From: a virus
IMG/VR virus record: IMGVR_UViG_3300022074_005761
Location: 1-24,447 of that record
Strand: one strand, 5' to 3'
Length of the DNA stretch: 24,447 nt
Shown here: piece after piece, positions 13,384 to 21,621 of the stretch
Layout: the number at the start of each line of letters is the position of its first letter
Position numbering within the stretch: position 1 is the stretch's first letter
Notes under the pieces: generated by a model
What the model was told of the DNA's origin: nothing
The model's database searches: none
Seen by the model: only the letters and a program-made list of their open reading frames with translations
Program-made: the position numbers and the translations under genes

Positions 13384-13828
13384 GACCTTCCTCGTCTGTA
13401 ATAGTAAGCGTAATCGTTTCATCGTCTGACTCATATTCTATGGTGTTACCTTCTAACTCAATAGAACCCTCTTTTGAGGCAGTTTCTCCGAAAAGATTTT
13501 CTACAAGTTGCCTTGATAGTTGTGCATACACTCTGGACTCTAAGTTTCGTATGAACCTAGATAGTGTAGTGTTGTTTTCTTCCCTTTCTAATTCTTCTGC
13601 TAACGCTTTGATTTCCTCAAGCAAAGTTTTCTTCCTAGTGTGTTCTTGATTTTCAATGGTCAGATAATGTTGTGATGTATTGAATCCAGAGAAACTAGGC
13701 GACTTAAATTTAAAAATCATCTCATCTGTGTAGACAAAGTTTGAAAACAACAACAAAAATATGACAAGTAAGACAAAAAATATAATTGTTCTTAGCTGTC
13801 TTTTTTTATATTCCCACCAATCTCTCAT
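13340..13828 (-). CDS. csgF: CsgF-like curli assembly factor
   Basis: CsgF binds inside and below the CsgG channel at the cell surface and couples secretion to fibre nucleation. The 162-residue protein has a long signal sequence (basic to residue 13, hydrophobic 14-29). Its mature start EMIFKFKSPSFSGFN (36-50) aligns with the E. coli CsgF start TMTFQFRNPNFGGNP, the segment that sits in the CsgG pore. A helical middle with RVYAQLSRQLVENLFG follows, and a C-terminal beta part ITLTITDEEGHVTVITFPI matches the E. coli end. A GAGGAAAG site precedes the ATG. It is slightly longer than E. coli CsgF (138 residues). Confidence 0.88.
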   Translation of the reverse strand: MRDWWEYKKRQLRTIIFFVLLVIFLLLFSNFVYTDEMIFKFKSPSFSGFNTSQHYLTIENQEHTRKKTLLEEIKALAEELEREENNTTLSRFIRNLESRVYAQLSRQLVENLFGETASKEGSIELEGNTIEYESDDETITLTITDEEGHVTVITFPINSFTF

Positions 13829-14178
13829 TAGTCTTTCCTCTGATCGTCTCTATCTGCTTTAGCTATTTTATCTTTCTGTACCAATTGTGGCACTCCTAAC
13901 ATGGTTTTCAATAAAGTATCTTGCCTGATTATTTCATTATCTACACTTCTGACTCTATCAATCAAGGCAACTAATATGTTTTGTTGTGCATCTAATTTTG
14001 TTTGTAACCTATCTTCCATAGCTTTGAGTTGTTCATTCACCTTGTCATCAACCACATCTATTTTAGACTCCATGCCATCTATAATTCTATTGATAAGTTT
14101 CCAAACAAAGATTCCTAGACCTAAAGCAGCAGCAACAGGAAAACCTAGTTCTGTTATTAATCTTACTATATCGTCCAT
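13828..14178 (-). CDS. Membrane-anchored coiled-coil protein, candidate holin
   Basis: The 116-residue protein has one transmembrane helix near its N-terminus (FPVAAALGLGIFVWKLI, about 13-29), then a long charged coiled coil (MESKIDVVDDKVNEQLKAME) and a basic/acidic tail. It starts the lysis part of the late operon, directly after the tail genes, with 1-base overlaps on both sides. Class III holins and BhlA-like proteins have similar layout, and the endolysin needs a holin, so this is the best candidate in this region. A membrane-tethered assembly factor cannot be excluded. Confidence 0.6.
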   Translation of the reverse strand: MDDIVRLITELGFPVAAALGLGIFVWKLINRIIDGMESKIDVVDDKVNEQLKAMEDRLQTKLDAQQNILVALIDRVRSVDNEIIRQDTLLKTMLGVPQLVQKDKIAKADRDDQRKD

Positions 14179-14432
14179 TATGTTGGTTTGGTTGGATAAA
14201 CAATATCGTTAATCGTACTTGAATTTGTGTAACTTGCAGGCATATCTCTGAGGGCTTGTCTGTATGTTGCCCACTCCGTTTTTTTTGTATCAGACAGAGG
14301 AGAATCAGCAGCTTGTGTCCAATCACATTCTGCTAATAATTCATTGCGTCTTTCTCTTACATATTCAACGACATTTAAATCATTGTGACTGCTATAAGTC
14401 TCTCCACCTGTTTTGTAAGAAAAATGACTCAT
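14178..14432 (-). CDS. Tail-fibre/tail assembly chaperone-like protein
   Basis: The 84-residue protein contains RERRNELLAECDWTQAADSP, then TEWATYRQALRDMP. This is the [LN]-L-x-x-[CS]-D-W-T-Q ... Y-R-Q-x-L-R-D-[MI]-P signature of small phage tail assembly chaperones (XkdW or tail-fibre assembly type). It is encoded directly downstream of the J-like tip protein, with a 4-base overlap, as expected for a chaperone of the tip or receptor-binding region. Confidence 0.75.
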   Translation of the reverse strand: MSHFSYKTGGETYSSHNDLNVVEYVRERRNELLAECDWTQAADSPLSDTKKTEWATYRQALRDMPASYTNSSTINDIVYPTKPT

Positions 14433-17287
14433 GTAGATAAACCTACTATTTCTATATAAAACGGACCTAGACCTTTTTGTCCGCTTGCATTGTTGCTTAG
14501 ACTCCTAGCTGCTCCAAACAACCTTAAATGTCTTGTGCTATTAGAAGGAATGTCCTCTAACAAAGCTAAAACCCTTGTACCTAAAGCTGCTGTCCCTGTG
14601 GCTGTGAAAGACCTAAAAGCAACTATGCTGTCTAAATCAGTTGAGCTGTCCCCTAATGCAAGAACACCTCGGATCTCTGATGAACTAGAAGATGAACCTA
14701 CAGGATTGTAACCACACCAGATAGCGTATTTTTTGGTTGCCGCTCCTGAATGAATGGGAAAATTTATTGTTATGTTAGCCACTGTGTCCATAGTGTGCGT
14801 AGTTGAGCCATCATTGTATTGACGAGGGTTTGAGTCATTATCAAAATTAGTTAAATCAAAATTAAACTCAGTGATAGAGTTATCTTGAGATATAGTACCG
14901 CCTGTAGCCCCCCCTGTTCCACTTTTTCCTCTTGAACCTAAAGATATGGTTGCTAAAGCAATCTCGCTTTCCGTTATTGTTAAAGAATCTATTTTTGCTG
15001 CTTGTATTGCATCATCTTCAATATCTGTCGTATCTACTCTTGTGAAATTTGCGTTTCCTGCAGAAACAAAACCAGACGAATGCGTACCACCATGATTGAT
15101 TGCTCTTACCCAAAAATAATATGTTGTACCAAAAGATAAACCATCTTGAATACCAAAATCTGCTTTACTGATAGCACTTGGTTCTCCAAAAACTGTTTGC
15201 ACTAAATTAGTATCATCCGTTGGTGTTGTACTGTTTGTTTTTCTATATATTTTGACTGCTCTCAAATCGCTGTTAGATGGATTAGTCCATTGCACTCTTA
15301 TACCAAAAGCATTGCCTGTAGTAACAGAGGCACTGGTAGGACTGTTTGGAGCATCAGTTGGTTGCGTAATAGTAATGTTACTAAAGTCTGTCGCACTTGA
15401 ATAAACATTGTCAAAAGTAAAATGCCTTACCCTGACATTATAAGTTTGACCTACAGTCACATTCGGTATGACTGCTATTGTCTGTCCTTTACCTGATATC
15501 TGCGATGTATAGGTTGAATCTGAACTTAGTTTGTATTGAACTTCTGTCCCTTGTATGGCTTCGTTTGAAGCATTTGACCAAACAACTTTTATGTTTACTT
15601 TGGTAGTTGTGCCATCAATAGTTGCTGTTTGATTTATAGATCCTGCTGTTGGAGCTGTCACAGTCAAAGACCCTGATGTTAAATCACTACCTTCTGCTTG
15701 TATGGTTGAGTATTCATTTGTAGCAAAGTCAAAAACAGCAGTGCTTATTTCTTTAAGATCAAGTTCACAAGCAAGAACTGGGTTCTCATCTCCATCTACA
15801 ACCATGTTGACTGCAATCACTTCAAAAAGTTTATTTGTAAAAGATAGCCTTGAGTTTGTGACTTGAACATAGTCAGTGGGCTGTAATCTTAAAAAGTTCA
15901 AGTTAGTAACAACCTTAATAACTGTGGTCTCTCTTTGATGTAGCAGGGCTATTTTTGAGAGTCTTTGCGCCATTGTGTTTGATGTTGTAAAAGGCAATCT
16001 AACTTCCATTGTTTTTACAAAGTTTGCTGTGCTTTCTCCTGAAGGCGTATCTGCATTTAAGAGTGTGCTGTTTTGAAGTATTGGCGTATCAGTTGGAACA
16101 AACTTTTGACTTGAATCAGGAAATATTGCTTTGACTGTGTTGGCTAAATCTCCTGAAATAGAATTAGTGACAACATTGATAGGTCTTAAACAATCATCAT
16201 CAGTAATTGTCAAACTGGCTGTCTGATTTGCGCCTGCAAAACAATTGAACTTGCCATTTGAATAGGTCATTGTTCCTGCCATAGAACTGAGTATTCCTGC
16301 TGTTATGGTTTCTCCGCTAGATGCAAAATCAGTAAATCCATTACAGGTATATCTATCTTCTGTTGATGAGCCATCTGCAAGAGTTACATCTTGATCACAA
16401 GTATTGGCAGCAGCAGCGAAACCGCCTGCGCTAGTAGTATCATTTATTTCATCTGATGTAGCTCCAAGTCCGTATGTTGTATTAGTCAAATAGTCTCTCA
16501 AACATAGGGCTGGATTTGATCTGCCTGCATCATCAGAAACAGCGGATCCAGTTCTTGGGTCATGAACATTTTTGCCTTTTACCTGAAAGCTTAGATTTGG
16601 GAAGTTGGGTAAAAGTTCTGAGTCATAAACAAATTGCATATAGACATATGCACAGTCTTTGAATATATGTGTATTTGGCACTGATGTAGAATCTAATTGC
16701 GCTTGTGCAAAACCGTCAACTGCTGTTTGACTCCCATCATGAAAGGTAAATCTAATCAATCTTCCTGAGCCTAGATTGTTTGGATTATCTGTGTTTGTAA
16801 AAAATGATTCTGTTACAGTATGAACTGTTTCGCTGTTGATGGTAGAAGATGAGGTAGATGATCCTAATGCAAGTACCTTGTCATTTATGATTACCTTTTC
16901 TAAGCTGTTGATTTGATGTCCTGCTAAAACTGCAAACACATGAAGAACAGAATTATCCGTGCCAGATGTTTGTATCTGTGTGAAGGTACCTGCAACTCTA
17001 CATTCTCCATAAACAATTTGTCTTGGAGCATTTGGGTTTTTAGTGCTTACTTTTGTACCAAAATTTCCTGAAAGACCGCTAGGCAAATCTTTTGCGGTCA
17101 TCATATTAATTCCAGTAGCTACAAAAGTAGATATTGCGCTAAAAGCCACAAAAGCAGCAGCACCACTAGATATACCTAAAAACCCTGAAAAAGAGGCAAA
17201 TCCTGCCCCACCAGTACCTAAAGTGACCCCAACTATAATCCCTGCAACAATGGCAGCAATGGCGGCTTGTTTTACAGCTTTAGCCAT
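14429..17287 (-). CDS. Tail tip protein J-like, with fibronectin type III repeats
   Basis: The 952-residue protein would form the tail tip that contacts the host receptor. The N-terminus is hydrophobic and glycine-rich (residues about 8-65), as in J and GTA gp15-like proteins that interact with membrane or tape measure. A tail hub region of the phage-tail_3 type covers about 330-515. Two fibronectin type III domains follow (about 530-650 and 655-745; WTNPSNSDLRAVKIYRK, then GTTYYFWVRAIN). The C-terminal 200 residues are a beta-rich glycine/serine domain that probably bears receptor specificity. It overlaps the upstream peptidase gene by 8 bases. Confidence 0.88.
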   Translation of the reverse strand: MAKAVKQAAIAAIVAGIIVGVTLGTGGAGFASFSGFLGISSGAAAFVAFSAISTFVATGINMMTAKDLPSGLSGNFGTKVSTKNPNAPRQIVYGECRVAGTFTQIQTSGTDNSVLHVFAVLAGHQINSLEKVIINDKVLALGSSTSSSTINSETVHTVTESFFTNTDNPNNLGSGRLIRFTFHDGSQTAVDGFAQAQLDSTSVPNTHIFKDCAYVYMQFVYDSELLPNFPNLSFQVKGKNVHDPRTGSAVSDDAGRSNPALCLRDYLTNTTYGLGATSDEINDTTSAGGFAAAANTCDQDVTLADGSSTEDRYTCNGFTDFASSGETITAGILSSMAGTMTYSNGKFNCFAGANQTASLTITDDDCLRPINVVTNSISGDLANTVKAIFPDSSQKFVPTDTPILQNSTLLNADTPSGESTANFVKTMEVRLPFTTSNTMAQRLSKIALLHQRETTVIKVVTNLNFLRLQPTDYVQVTNSRLSFTNKLFEVIAVNMVVDGDENPVLACELDLKEISTAVFDFATNEYSTIQAEGSDLTSGSLTVTAPTAGSINQTATIDGTTTKVNIKVVWSNASNEAIQGTEVQYKLSSDSTYTSQISGKGQTIAVIPNVTVGQTYNVRVRHFTFDNVYSSATDFSNITITQPTDAPNSPTSASVTTGNAFGIRVQWTNPSNSDLRAVKIYRKTNSTTPTDDTNLVQTVFGEPSAISKADFGIQDGLSFGTTYYFWVRAINHGGTHSSGFVSAGNANFTRVDTTDIEDDAIQAAKIDSLTITESEIALATISLGSRGKSGTGGATGGTISQDNSITEFNFDLTNFDNDSNPRQYNDGSTTHTMDTVANITINFPIHSGAATKKYAIWCGYNPVGSSSSSSEIRGVLALGDSSTDLDSIVAFRSFTATGTAALGTRVLALLEDIPSNSTRHLRLFGAARSLSNNASGQKGLGPFYIEIVGLST

Positions 17288-17705
17288 TTATTCTCCAAAC
17301 CTTTTTCGCCACATGATTATCTCTGTAGGTGTAACCATAATCTGTTATGCAAACAATCATATGACCTGTGCAAACACCCATCAATTCCTCATAGTTATTT
17401 TCGCTATCTTCTAACAAGACAATATCTCCTGCTGTAATAAATGCTTTGTCTAAAGTAACAAGACCTGCTTTTTTTAAATATGTGCTTGCTGCTTTGTTCA
17501 ATGATTTGCCATTGTTTTTGATAAACATCAAAGCTTCTTTTTTATTTGACCATGTGTGATCTAAAATCTTTTCACCTGTCATTGCCTTTATTGCTTCAAT
17601 TACTAATATGCAACAATCCCATTTTCCCCACTTGAAAACATGATCTTGTCTGCCTCCTAAAAAATTAAATAAAAGCATTTCCCACTGTGGTAATTTTTTA
17701 ATCAT
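17280..17705 (-). CDS. NlpC/P60-like cell wall peptidase of the tail tip
   Basis: The 141-residue protein has the catalytic Cys in WGKWDCC (C31, following D30) and the His in CTGHMIVCIT. This is the pattern of the DUF6950/NlpC-P60 peptidases encoded before J-like proteins in GTA-type tails. It would cut peptidoglycan peptides during DNA entry. The two adjacent cysteines make it uncertain which is the nucleophile, though the DC context favours C31. It overlaps both neighbours by 4 to 8 bases. Confidence 0.82.
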   Translation of the reverse strand: MIKKLPQWEMLLFNFLGGRQDHVFKWGKWDCCILVIEAIKAMTGEKILDHTWSNKKEALMFIKNNGKSLNKAASTYLKKAGLVTLDKAFITAGDIVLLEDSENNYEELMGVCTGHMIVCITDYGYTYRDNHVAKKVWRING

Positions 17706-18358
17706 CTTCTATCAAAGTTAGCTGGATCGCCTGCTACAGGTTGTCTGCTGCCTCCTCCGCCACCCCCCAAAGTGCCGCTTGTAGAGGATGTTCTGCCCCA
17801 AAGTATTTCTTGATCTGCTAATTTCTGTACTCTGTTGAAAGCTGTATCTGTTGTTCCGCCTGCAACAAACTTTTGAGATTCTTTGTTGTATCTGAGCATT
17901 GATGGTCTTTCAAGATCAATTAGTCTATTTTCTGCATTGACTGTAATTATTGAACCAGTTGGCGCATCCTGAATTGACATTGATGTCATTCTTCCTTGAA
18001 AAGCTGTAAGCGTTCCTTTTACTTCATTCGTACCCCCATCTAAAAATCCTAAGAACACAGTAAGTTTTCTATTTTGGTAATTTTCAGCAAGTGCATGAGA
18101 CAGAACTGTTTCATCCATAGCAGAAAGAGTTACAGTAATTCCATTTGTTTTTAGTTCTTTAGTTTCTTCAAAGCCACTTATCTGTAATAAAGTGCCTGTG
18201 CCTGTATATGTTTCACTGGAAATAGTTATGTCCTCTGTTCCTGACCAGACCCTAACTGGATCAGAATCAAACAAGGCTTTGACTGCTACAAATGGAAAAG
18301 CATGACTTTCAGAAAGTGCATTGACAATTGAAGTATCAAGACCTTGCCTTGTTGCCAT
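17702..18358 (-). CDS. DUF2163-like tail hub protein
   Basis: The 218-residue protein fits the GTA gp13-like baseplate hub. Supporting features are FVAVKALFDSDPVRVWSG near the start, TYTGTGTLLQISGFEETKEL, then LTVFLGFLD and IITVNAENRLIDLERPSMLR. The segment just before the C-terminus is a run of six glycines, probably a flexible linker. Its position between the distal tail protein and the NlpC-like peptidase supports the call. It overlaps the peptidase start by 4 bases. Confidence 0.78.
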   Translation of the reverse strand: MATRQGLDTSIVNALSESHAFPFVAVKALFDSDPVRVWSGTEDITISSETYTGTGTLLQISGFEETKELKTNGITVTLSAMDETVLSHALAENYQNRKLTVFLGFLDGGTNEVKGTLTAFQGRMTSMSIQDAPTGSIITVNAENRLIDLERPSMLRYNKESQKFVAGGTTDTAFNRVQKLADQEILWGRTSSTSGTLGGGGGGSRQPVAGDPANFDRR

Positions 18359-19231
18359 TTATAAAGACTCCACACATGAGAAAGCAATTCTGTAAATTGA
18401 GTTTCTATCTGCTGACCAACTTATATCATTGTCTATAAGTCTGAATAATCCTTTGGGTGATGCAAACTTAACAAGATTATTATCTGCCAAAGCTGATCTT
18501 AATTTGGGTTCTACGCCCACTGAAAATTTGTTTGCACCGCCGCCTACTGCTGTTTCTGTTGCTGCCTCTGTAACCAATAATAATTGTACTGGTTGACTTG
18601 TGGTGCTTGTTCCGCCTAAAACACCTAGATAATCTCCAACTGCTATCGTACCTGCTGCTGTATTACTTGTTGCTAATAATGATAAACCTTGTGCGCCTTT
18701 TATGTTTTGTTGAACCTTGCATCCAGAGGTTCCTGTTTCACCTGTAAGGGTTGAATCTACGACTACAACTGTGTTGCTTGTGACTGTTGTTATTTTGTGG
18801 GTTCCGTTGTTAGCTTCATTGTCTGCGCCTGTTACTACTATGTAATCACCAACTATTGCGTTTGCAAAAGTAGAAGCCCCTGCAGTAATCGTGCTGCCAG
18901 AAAAGGTAAGAGCAACATTTGTATTTGATATTCTTGCATTAGCTTTAAGATCATCTGCATCATAAGTGCCTGTGTTTGTTAAAGCGTCTGGGTCTGTAAA
19001 TTTGAAAACATTAGCACTGCCTTTCAATCTTGATAGAAATGATTGCCAGTTTACTGCTGTTGATCTGTTCATTGGGGGCAGCACCACATTGGCTCGCCAA
19101 AAAACATTATCAAACTCTTGAGTCTTTTGTTGACCTGTAAAGGGACTTACTGTTTGTCCAATGCTTCTTACCAATTCAAAATCACTTGAAAGAAAGTTTG
19201 GTGTTGTGGGCATTGTTAATTCTTTTGCCAT
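18359..19231 (-). CDS. Distal tail-like protein with inserted beta domain
   Basis: The 290-residue protein follows the tape measure in transcription order, where the distal tail (Dit) or DUF2460-type protein is found. The N-terminal part (FWRANVVLPPMNRSTAVNWQ) and the C-terminal part (GLFRLIDNDISWSADRNS, then IYRIAFSCVESL) make one domain. A Thr/Val/Gly-rich beta-sandwich-like insert lies between about 95 and 165 (NGTHKITTVTSNTVVVVDST). The assignment rests on position and pattern more than on a signature. Confidence 0.7.
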   Translation of the reverse strand: MAKELTMPTTPNFLSSDFELVRSIGQTVSPFTGQQKTQEFDNVFWRANVVLPPMNRSTAVNWQSFLSRLKGSANVFKFTDPDALTNTGTYDADDLKANARISNTNVALTFSGSTITAGASTFANAIVGDYIVVTGADNEANNGTHKITTVTSNTVVVVDSTLTGETGTSGCKVQQNIKGAQGLSLLATSNTAAGTIAVGDYLGVLGGTSTTSQPVQLLLVTEAATETAVGGGANKFSVGVEPKLRSALADNNLVKFASPKGLFRLIDNDISWSADRNSIYRIAFSCVESL

Positions 19232-20859
19232 TATCTCATACCTCTTTTGAATGAACCGCCTCGCATATTAGCTTCAAGAACAGCAGCTTTTGAAACATCT
19301 GCGATCTGGGGCAACATTCTTGTTACTTCTGCTCTAACAGTTGGAACTACGCCTGTGCTAAAACTTATGTTTTGCACAACCGAAACACCACCACCACCAG
19401 ACATTGCTGATCTTGTATCTGCAGCATTCATGATGTTGCCTGCTGAATGCGGCACAAAAAGTTCTGGACCCCTTTCTCCAACAAGCATTGCTCTGCCATG
19501 AGCTGCGTGTCCGCCACCTGCACCTGCAGGCAGTGGATTTTGTGGACCAAATTGCATATTAGGAAACAATCCTTGCAATATAGGAGTTATGACTTGCATT
19601 CTTAAAAATGATGCAATGATCTCTGCAATAATTGATTTGGTGAAGTCTCCGAAACTCTTTAAGGCGTTTTCACCAGAAAGTAAGGCGTTTGCAAAGTCTC
19701 TAGCTAAATTTTGTGCAGCTTCTTCCATGACTTGATTAAGCTCTGAGATTTCTGTAGTTGCGGTTTTTGTTTTTTGTGTAAAGTCTGGCAAATTTTGTGC
19801 TGCCTCACTTATTGAACTTTCTATATTTTCTGCTAATAAAACTGTCAATCTGGCAATGTCCTCATTGGCGGCAGCGATAGCCTGAGTACCTCCACCTCTA
19901 TTTGTTATTGCATCCCTTAAGGCTATGGTGTCTAAAATTTCTTGCTGTAAAGCTTCCCTAGTTTCTTCTGGCGTAGCGTCTGCACCTGCTATGTCTTGTG
20001 CAGTAAATGTATCCATTCTTAGTCTTATAAGTCTTGCTAGGCTTCCTGCTAATTTATTCAATCTATCTGCAAGTCCACCGAGCATTTGTCCCAAACCGCT
20101 TTCAAATATAGTGTTTCCAAGTTCTTTGAATGCAATTTGCATATTGGATGCCTTTGTAGAAAGGTTATCCATTTTTTGTTCCATTGCACCACCAAACCTT
20201 TGTTGCATACCTTCTATCAAAAGATTCACCATCTGTGCTGCGCCTTCTGCAGTTTTACCAAACTCACCTAGCTCTAGTCTTGTAACACCAAGTGCTTCTG
20301 TAAGAATTTTGGTTGCAGGAATACCTCTATCATCAAGTTGGTTTATTTCTTCTAAGCCAAGACCACCTGCGGCAGACCTAGAGACAAGCCTGACCATTGC
20401 TTGAAACGCTCCCAATTGATCTACTGATGTTGATGCGGTATCCGCAAAAGTCTGCAGCATATCCATGCTAGGCTCAATGCCTGCACCTTTGAGCTGTATA
20501 AATGCTCTTGAAACATCTTCTATTTGGAAAGGTGTTGTTTGCGCAAAAGTAAGAATTCTATTTAAGGCTCCTTGACCTGCATTGATTGAACCAAAAACTG
20601 TATTCAGAGAGTCTCTCAAATCTTCAAACTCTGATCCAACTGCAGCAATACCTCTTACTGCTGCTATGCTCCCAAGTCCTGCAGCCGCAGAGGCAAGCAA
20701 AGGCACAAGAGTTCTCATAGACCCGATCATTGGTAGAAAAGCGCCCCTTCCTGCCTTCCCTGTTTTACCAAGAGTTCCTTGAATGTTGTTGAGTTTGGCG
20801 TTCAGATCACGAGTATCTGCCTTTATCTCAACTATTAATTCGTCAACTGTTTTAGCCAT
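19231..20859 (-). CDS. Tail tape measure protein
   Basis: The 542-residue protein sets tail length. The N-terminus (VDELIVEIKADTRDLNAKLN) and the region FEDLRDSLNTVFGS, TPFQIEDVSRAF, LKGAGI, INQLDDRGIP are the conserved tape measure domain (TIGR02675 type). A central hydrophobic/helical stretch follows (YVxFLxM-like MQVITPILQGLF), then the typical C-terminal GERGPELFVPHSAG. At about 0.15 nm per residue, the rule known from other siphophages, the tail would be roughly 80 nm. It starts on the base that ends the GT frame (TAATG). Confidence 0.92.
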   Translation of the reverse strand: MAKTVDELIVEIKADTRDLNAKLNNIQGTLGKTGKAGRGAFLPMIGSMRTLVPLLASAAAGLGSIAAVRGIAAVGSEFEDLRDSLNTVFGSINAGQGALNRILTFAQTTPFQIEDVSRAFIQLKGAGIEPSMDMLQTFADTASTSVDQLGAFQAMVRLVSRSAAGGLGLEEINQLDDRGIPATKILTEALGVTRLELGEFGKTAEGAAQMVNLLIEGMQQRFGGAMEQKMDNLSTKASNMQIAFKELGNTIFESGLGQMLGGLADRLNKLAGSLARLIRLRMDTFTAQDIAGADATPEETREALQQEILDTIALRDAITNRGGGTQAIAAANEDIARLTVLLAENIESSISEAAQNLPDFTQKTKTATTEISELNQVMEEAAQNLARDFANALLSGENALKSFGDFTKSIIAEIIASFLRMQVITPILQGLFPNMQFGPQNPLPAGAGGGHAAHGRAMLVGERGPELFVPHSAGNIMNAADTRSAMSGGGGVSVVQNISFSTGVVPTVRAEVTRMLPQIADVSKAAVLEANMRGGSFKRGMR

Positions 20860-21403
20860 TAGTCAGGGTATAACTCCATAAGTTCTTCCAATTCATTTTT
20901 GGACATTGGTTGTTGTGTGTCAGCAGTGTGGAATTCTTTGAAGCCTCTGATAGCAGAGTACATCTCAATCGGAGATAAGTTCCAAAAGTCTTTTGGACGC
21001 ATACCCATAGTGCCAAGACAAATTTCCATGAACCTTGACCAACTGATCTTCTCATCAGTTATGCTACTTGCTGAGACTTTCCCTCTTCTTCTCCTTCTGG
21101 ATCGCTTAAGGTTTGTGCCAGAAGTTGAGCAACCTCTGTGCTTGCAGTGACTATGCCTATGTCACTAATAATGTTACCGACTTGCTTATCATTCAAATCA
21201 TTGCCGCCACCACGCAAAGCAGCTTTAAGAACAACAATGAGTTCTTTTAATCTTATGTCTGCTTGTGCTATGCGTGCAGCTAATTTCAAGATACCAGAAT
21301 CTAGTTCTTCTTCAATCCGAACTAAAGCATCTATTGTAAGCCGAGCCTTATAGGTTTCTGAACCTAAGGTGATCTCTATTTCACCCCTCAGTGGATTCGT
21401 CAT
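20859..21403 (-). CDS. Tail assembly chaperone GT fusion made by -1 frameshift
   Basis: This is a join: residues 1-109 are read from 21403 to 21077 in the frame of the G protein, then the frame shifts back one base. A further 72 residues are read from 21077 to the stop at 20861-20859, 181 in total. The T part reads [20 protein letters not shown], then [12 protein letters not shown], which is the small GTA-type tail chaperone family (DUF2376/PF09550). The T frame has no usable ATG, GTG or TTG before its conserved domain, so the frameshift is the natural way to express it. It lies between the tail tube and tape measure genes, as G/GT does in lambda. Confidence 0.8.
21041..21060 (-). promoter_or_regulatory. 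Hairpin downstream of the frameshift site
   Basis: AACTGAT and ATCAGTT form a perfect 7-bp stem with a 6-base loop, 16 bases after the slippery heptamer and just past the G stop codon. The distance is longer than the usual 5 to 9 bases, so its role as a stimulator is uncertain. Confidence 0.4.
21059..21403 (-). CDS. Tail assembly chaperone G (GTA gp11-like)
   Basis: The 114-residue product is made when no frameshift occurs. It has a beta N-terminus ([20 protein letters not shown]), a helical middle ([20 protein letters not shown]) and [10 protein letters not shown], matching the GTA-type tail chaperone (DUF3356/Phage_TAC_11) family. It ends with an acidic stretch [12 protein letters not shown]. 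It should coat the tape measure during tail assembly. Its start overlaps the upstream gene by 23 bases. Confidence 0.85.
   Translation of the reverse strand: MTNPLRGEIEITLGSETYKARLTIDALVRIEEELDSGILKLAARIAQADIRLKELIVVLKAALRGGGNDLNDKQVGNIISDIGIVTASTEVAQLLAQTLSDPEGEEEGKSQQVA
21077..21083 (-). other. -1 ribosomal frameshift heptamer GGGAAAG
   Basis: The minus strand reads G GGA AAG in the zero frame at codons 108-109 of the G gene. It fits X-XXY-YYZ exactly and is identical to the heptamer of lambda G-GT. The following -1 frame stays open to the end of the T domain at 20859. Confidence 0.8.
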
Positions 21404-21620
21404 TTGACTTTGCTCCTGAACTTCCTTTTGGAAGCTCCAATGTTAAATAAATAAGATCATCTCTTTCATCAATAGTTGAATCCAAAACTTTGTAAGTCTT
21501 GCCATCAACATCAACTTCTGTGACATCTTTACCTAATTTATTTGGGGCAGAAAGGACACCGTCATCAAGACTTGCCTGAATAGTGTCCTTGCCCTTTTTA
21601 ATTTCTACAGTCTTAAACAT
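21381..21620 (-). CDS. Hypothetical protein between tail tube and chaperone genes
   Basis: The 79-residue protein starts 1 base after the tail tube stop. It looks like a small beta-rich domain ([14 protein letters not shown], then [20 protein letters not shown]) with a disordered Ser/Asp tail. I do not recognise a family. Position suggests a minor tail protein or tube accessory factor. Confidence 0.68.
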   Translation of the reverse strand: MFKTVEIKKGKDTIQASLDDGVLSAPNKLGKDVTEVDVDGKTYKVLDSTIDERDDLIYLTLELPKGSSGAKSNDESTEG

Positions 21621-21621
21621 C

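Noticed and set aside
19925-20404. Plus-strand reading frame of 159 residues opposite the tape measure gene
   Set aside because: The Ser/Pro/Ala-rich composition is typical of an antisense shadow, and the minus-strand frame encodes conserved tape measure motifs.
20852-21055. A 67-residue minus-strand reading frame ([10 protein letters not shown]...) between the chaperone and tape measure genes
   Set aside because: It is the wrong frame. The neighbouring -1 frame encodes a recognisable tail chaperone reached by frameshifting at GGGAAAG.
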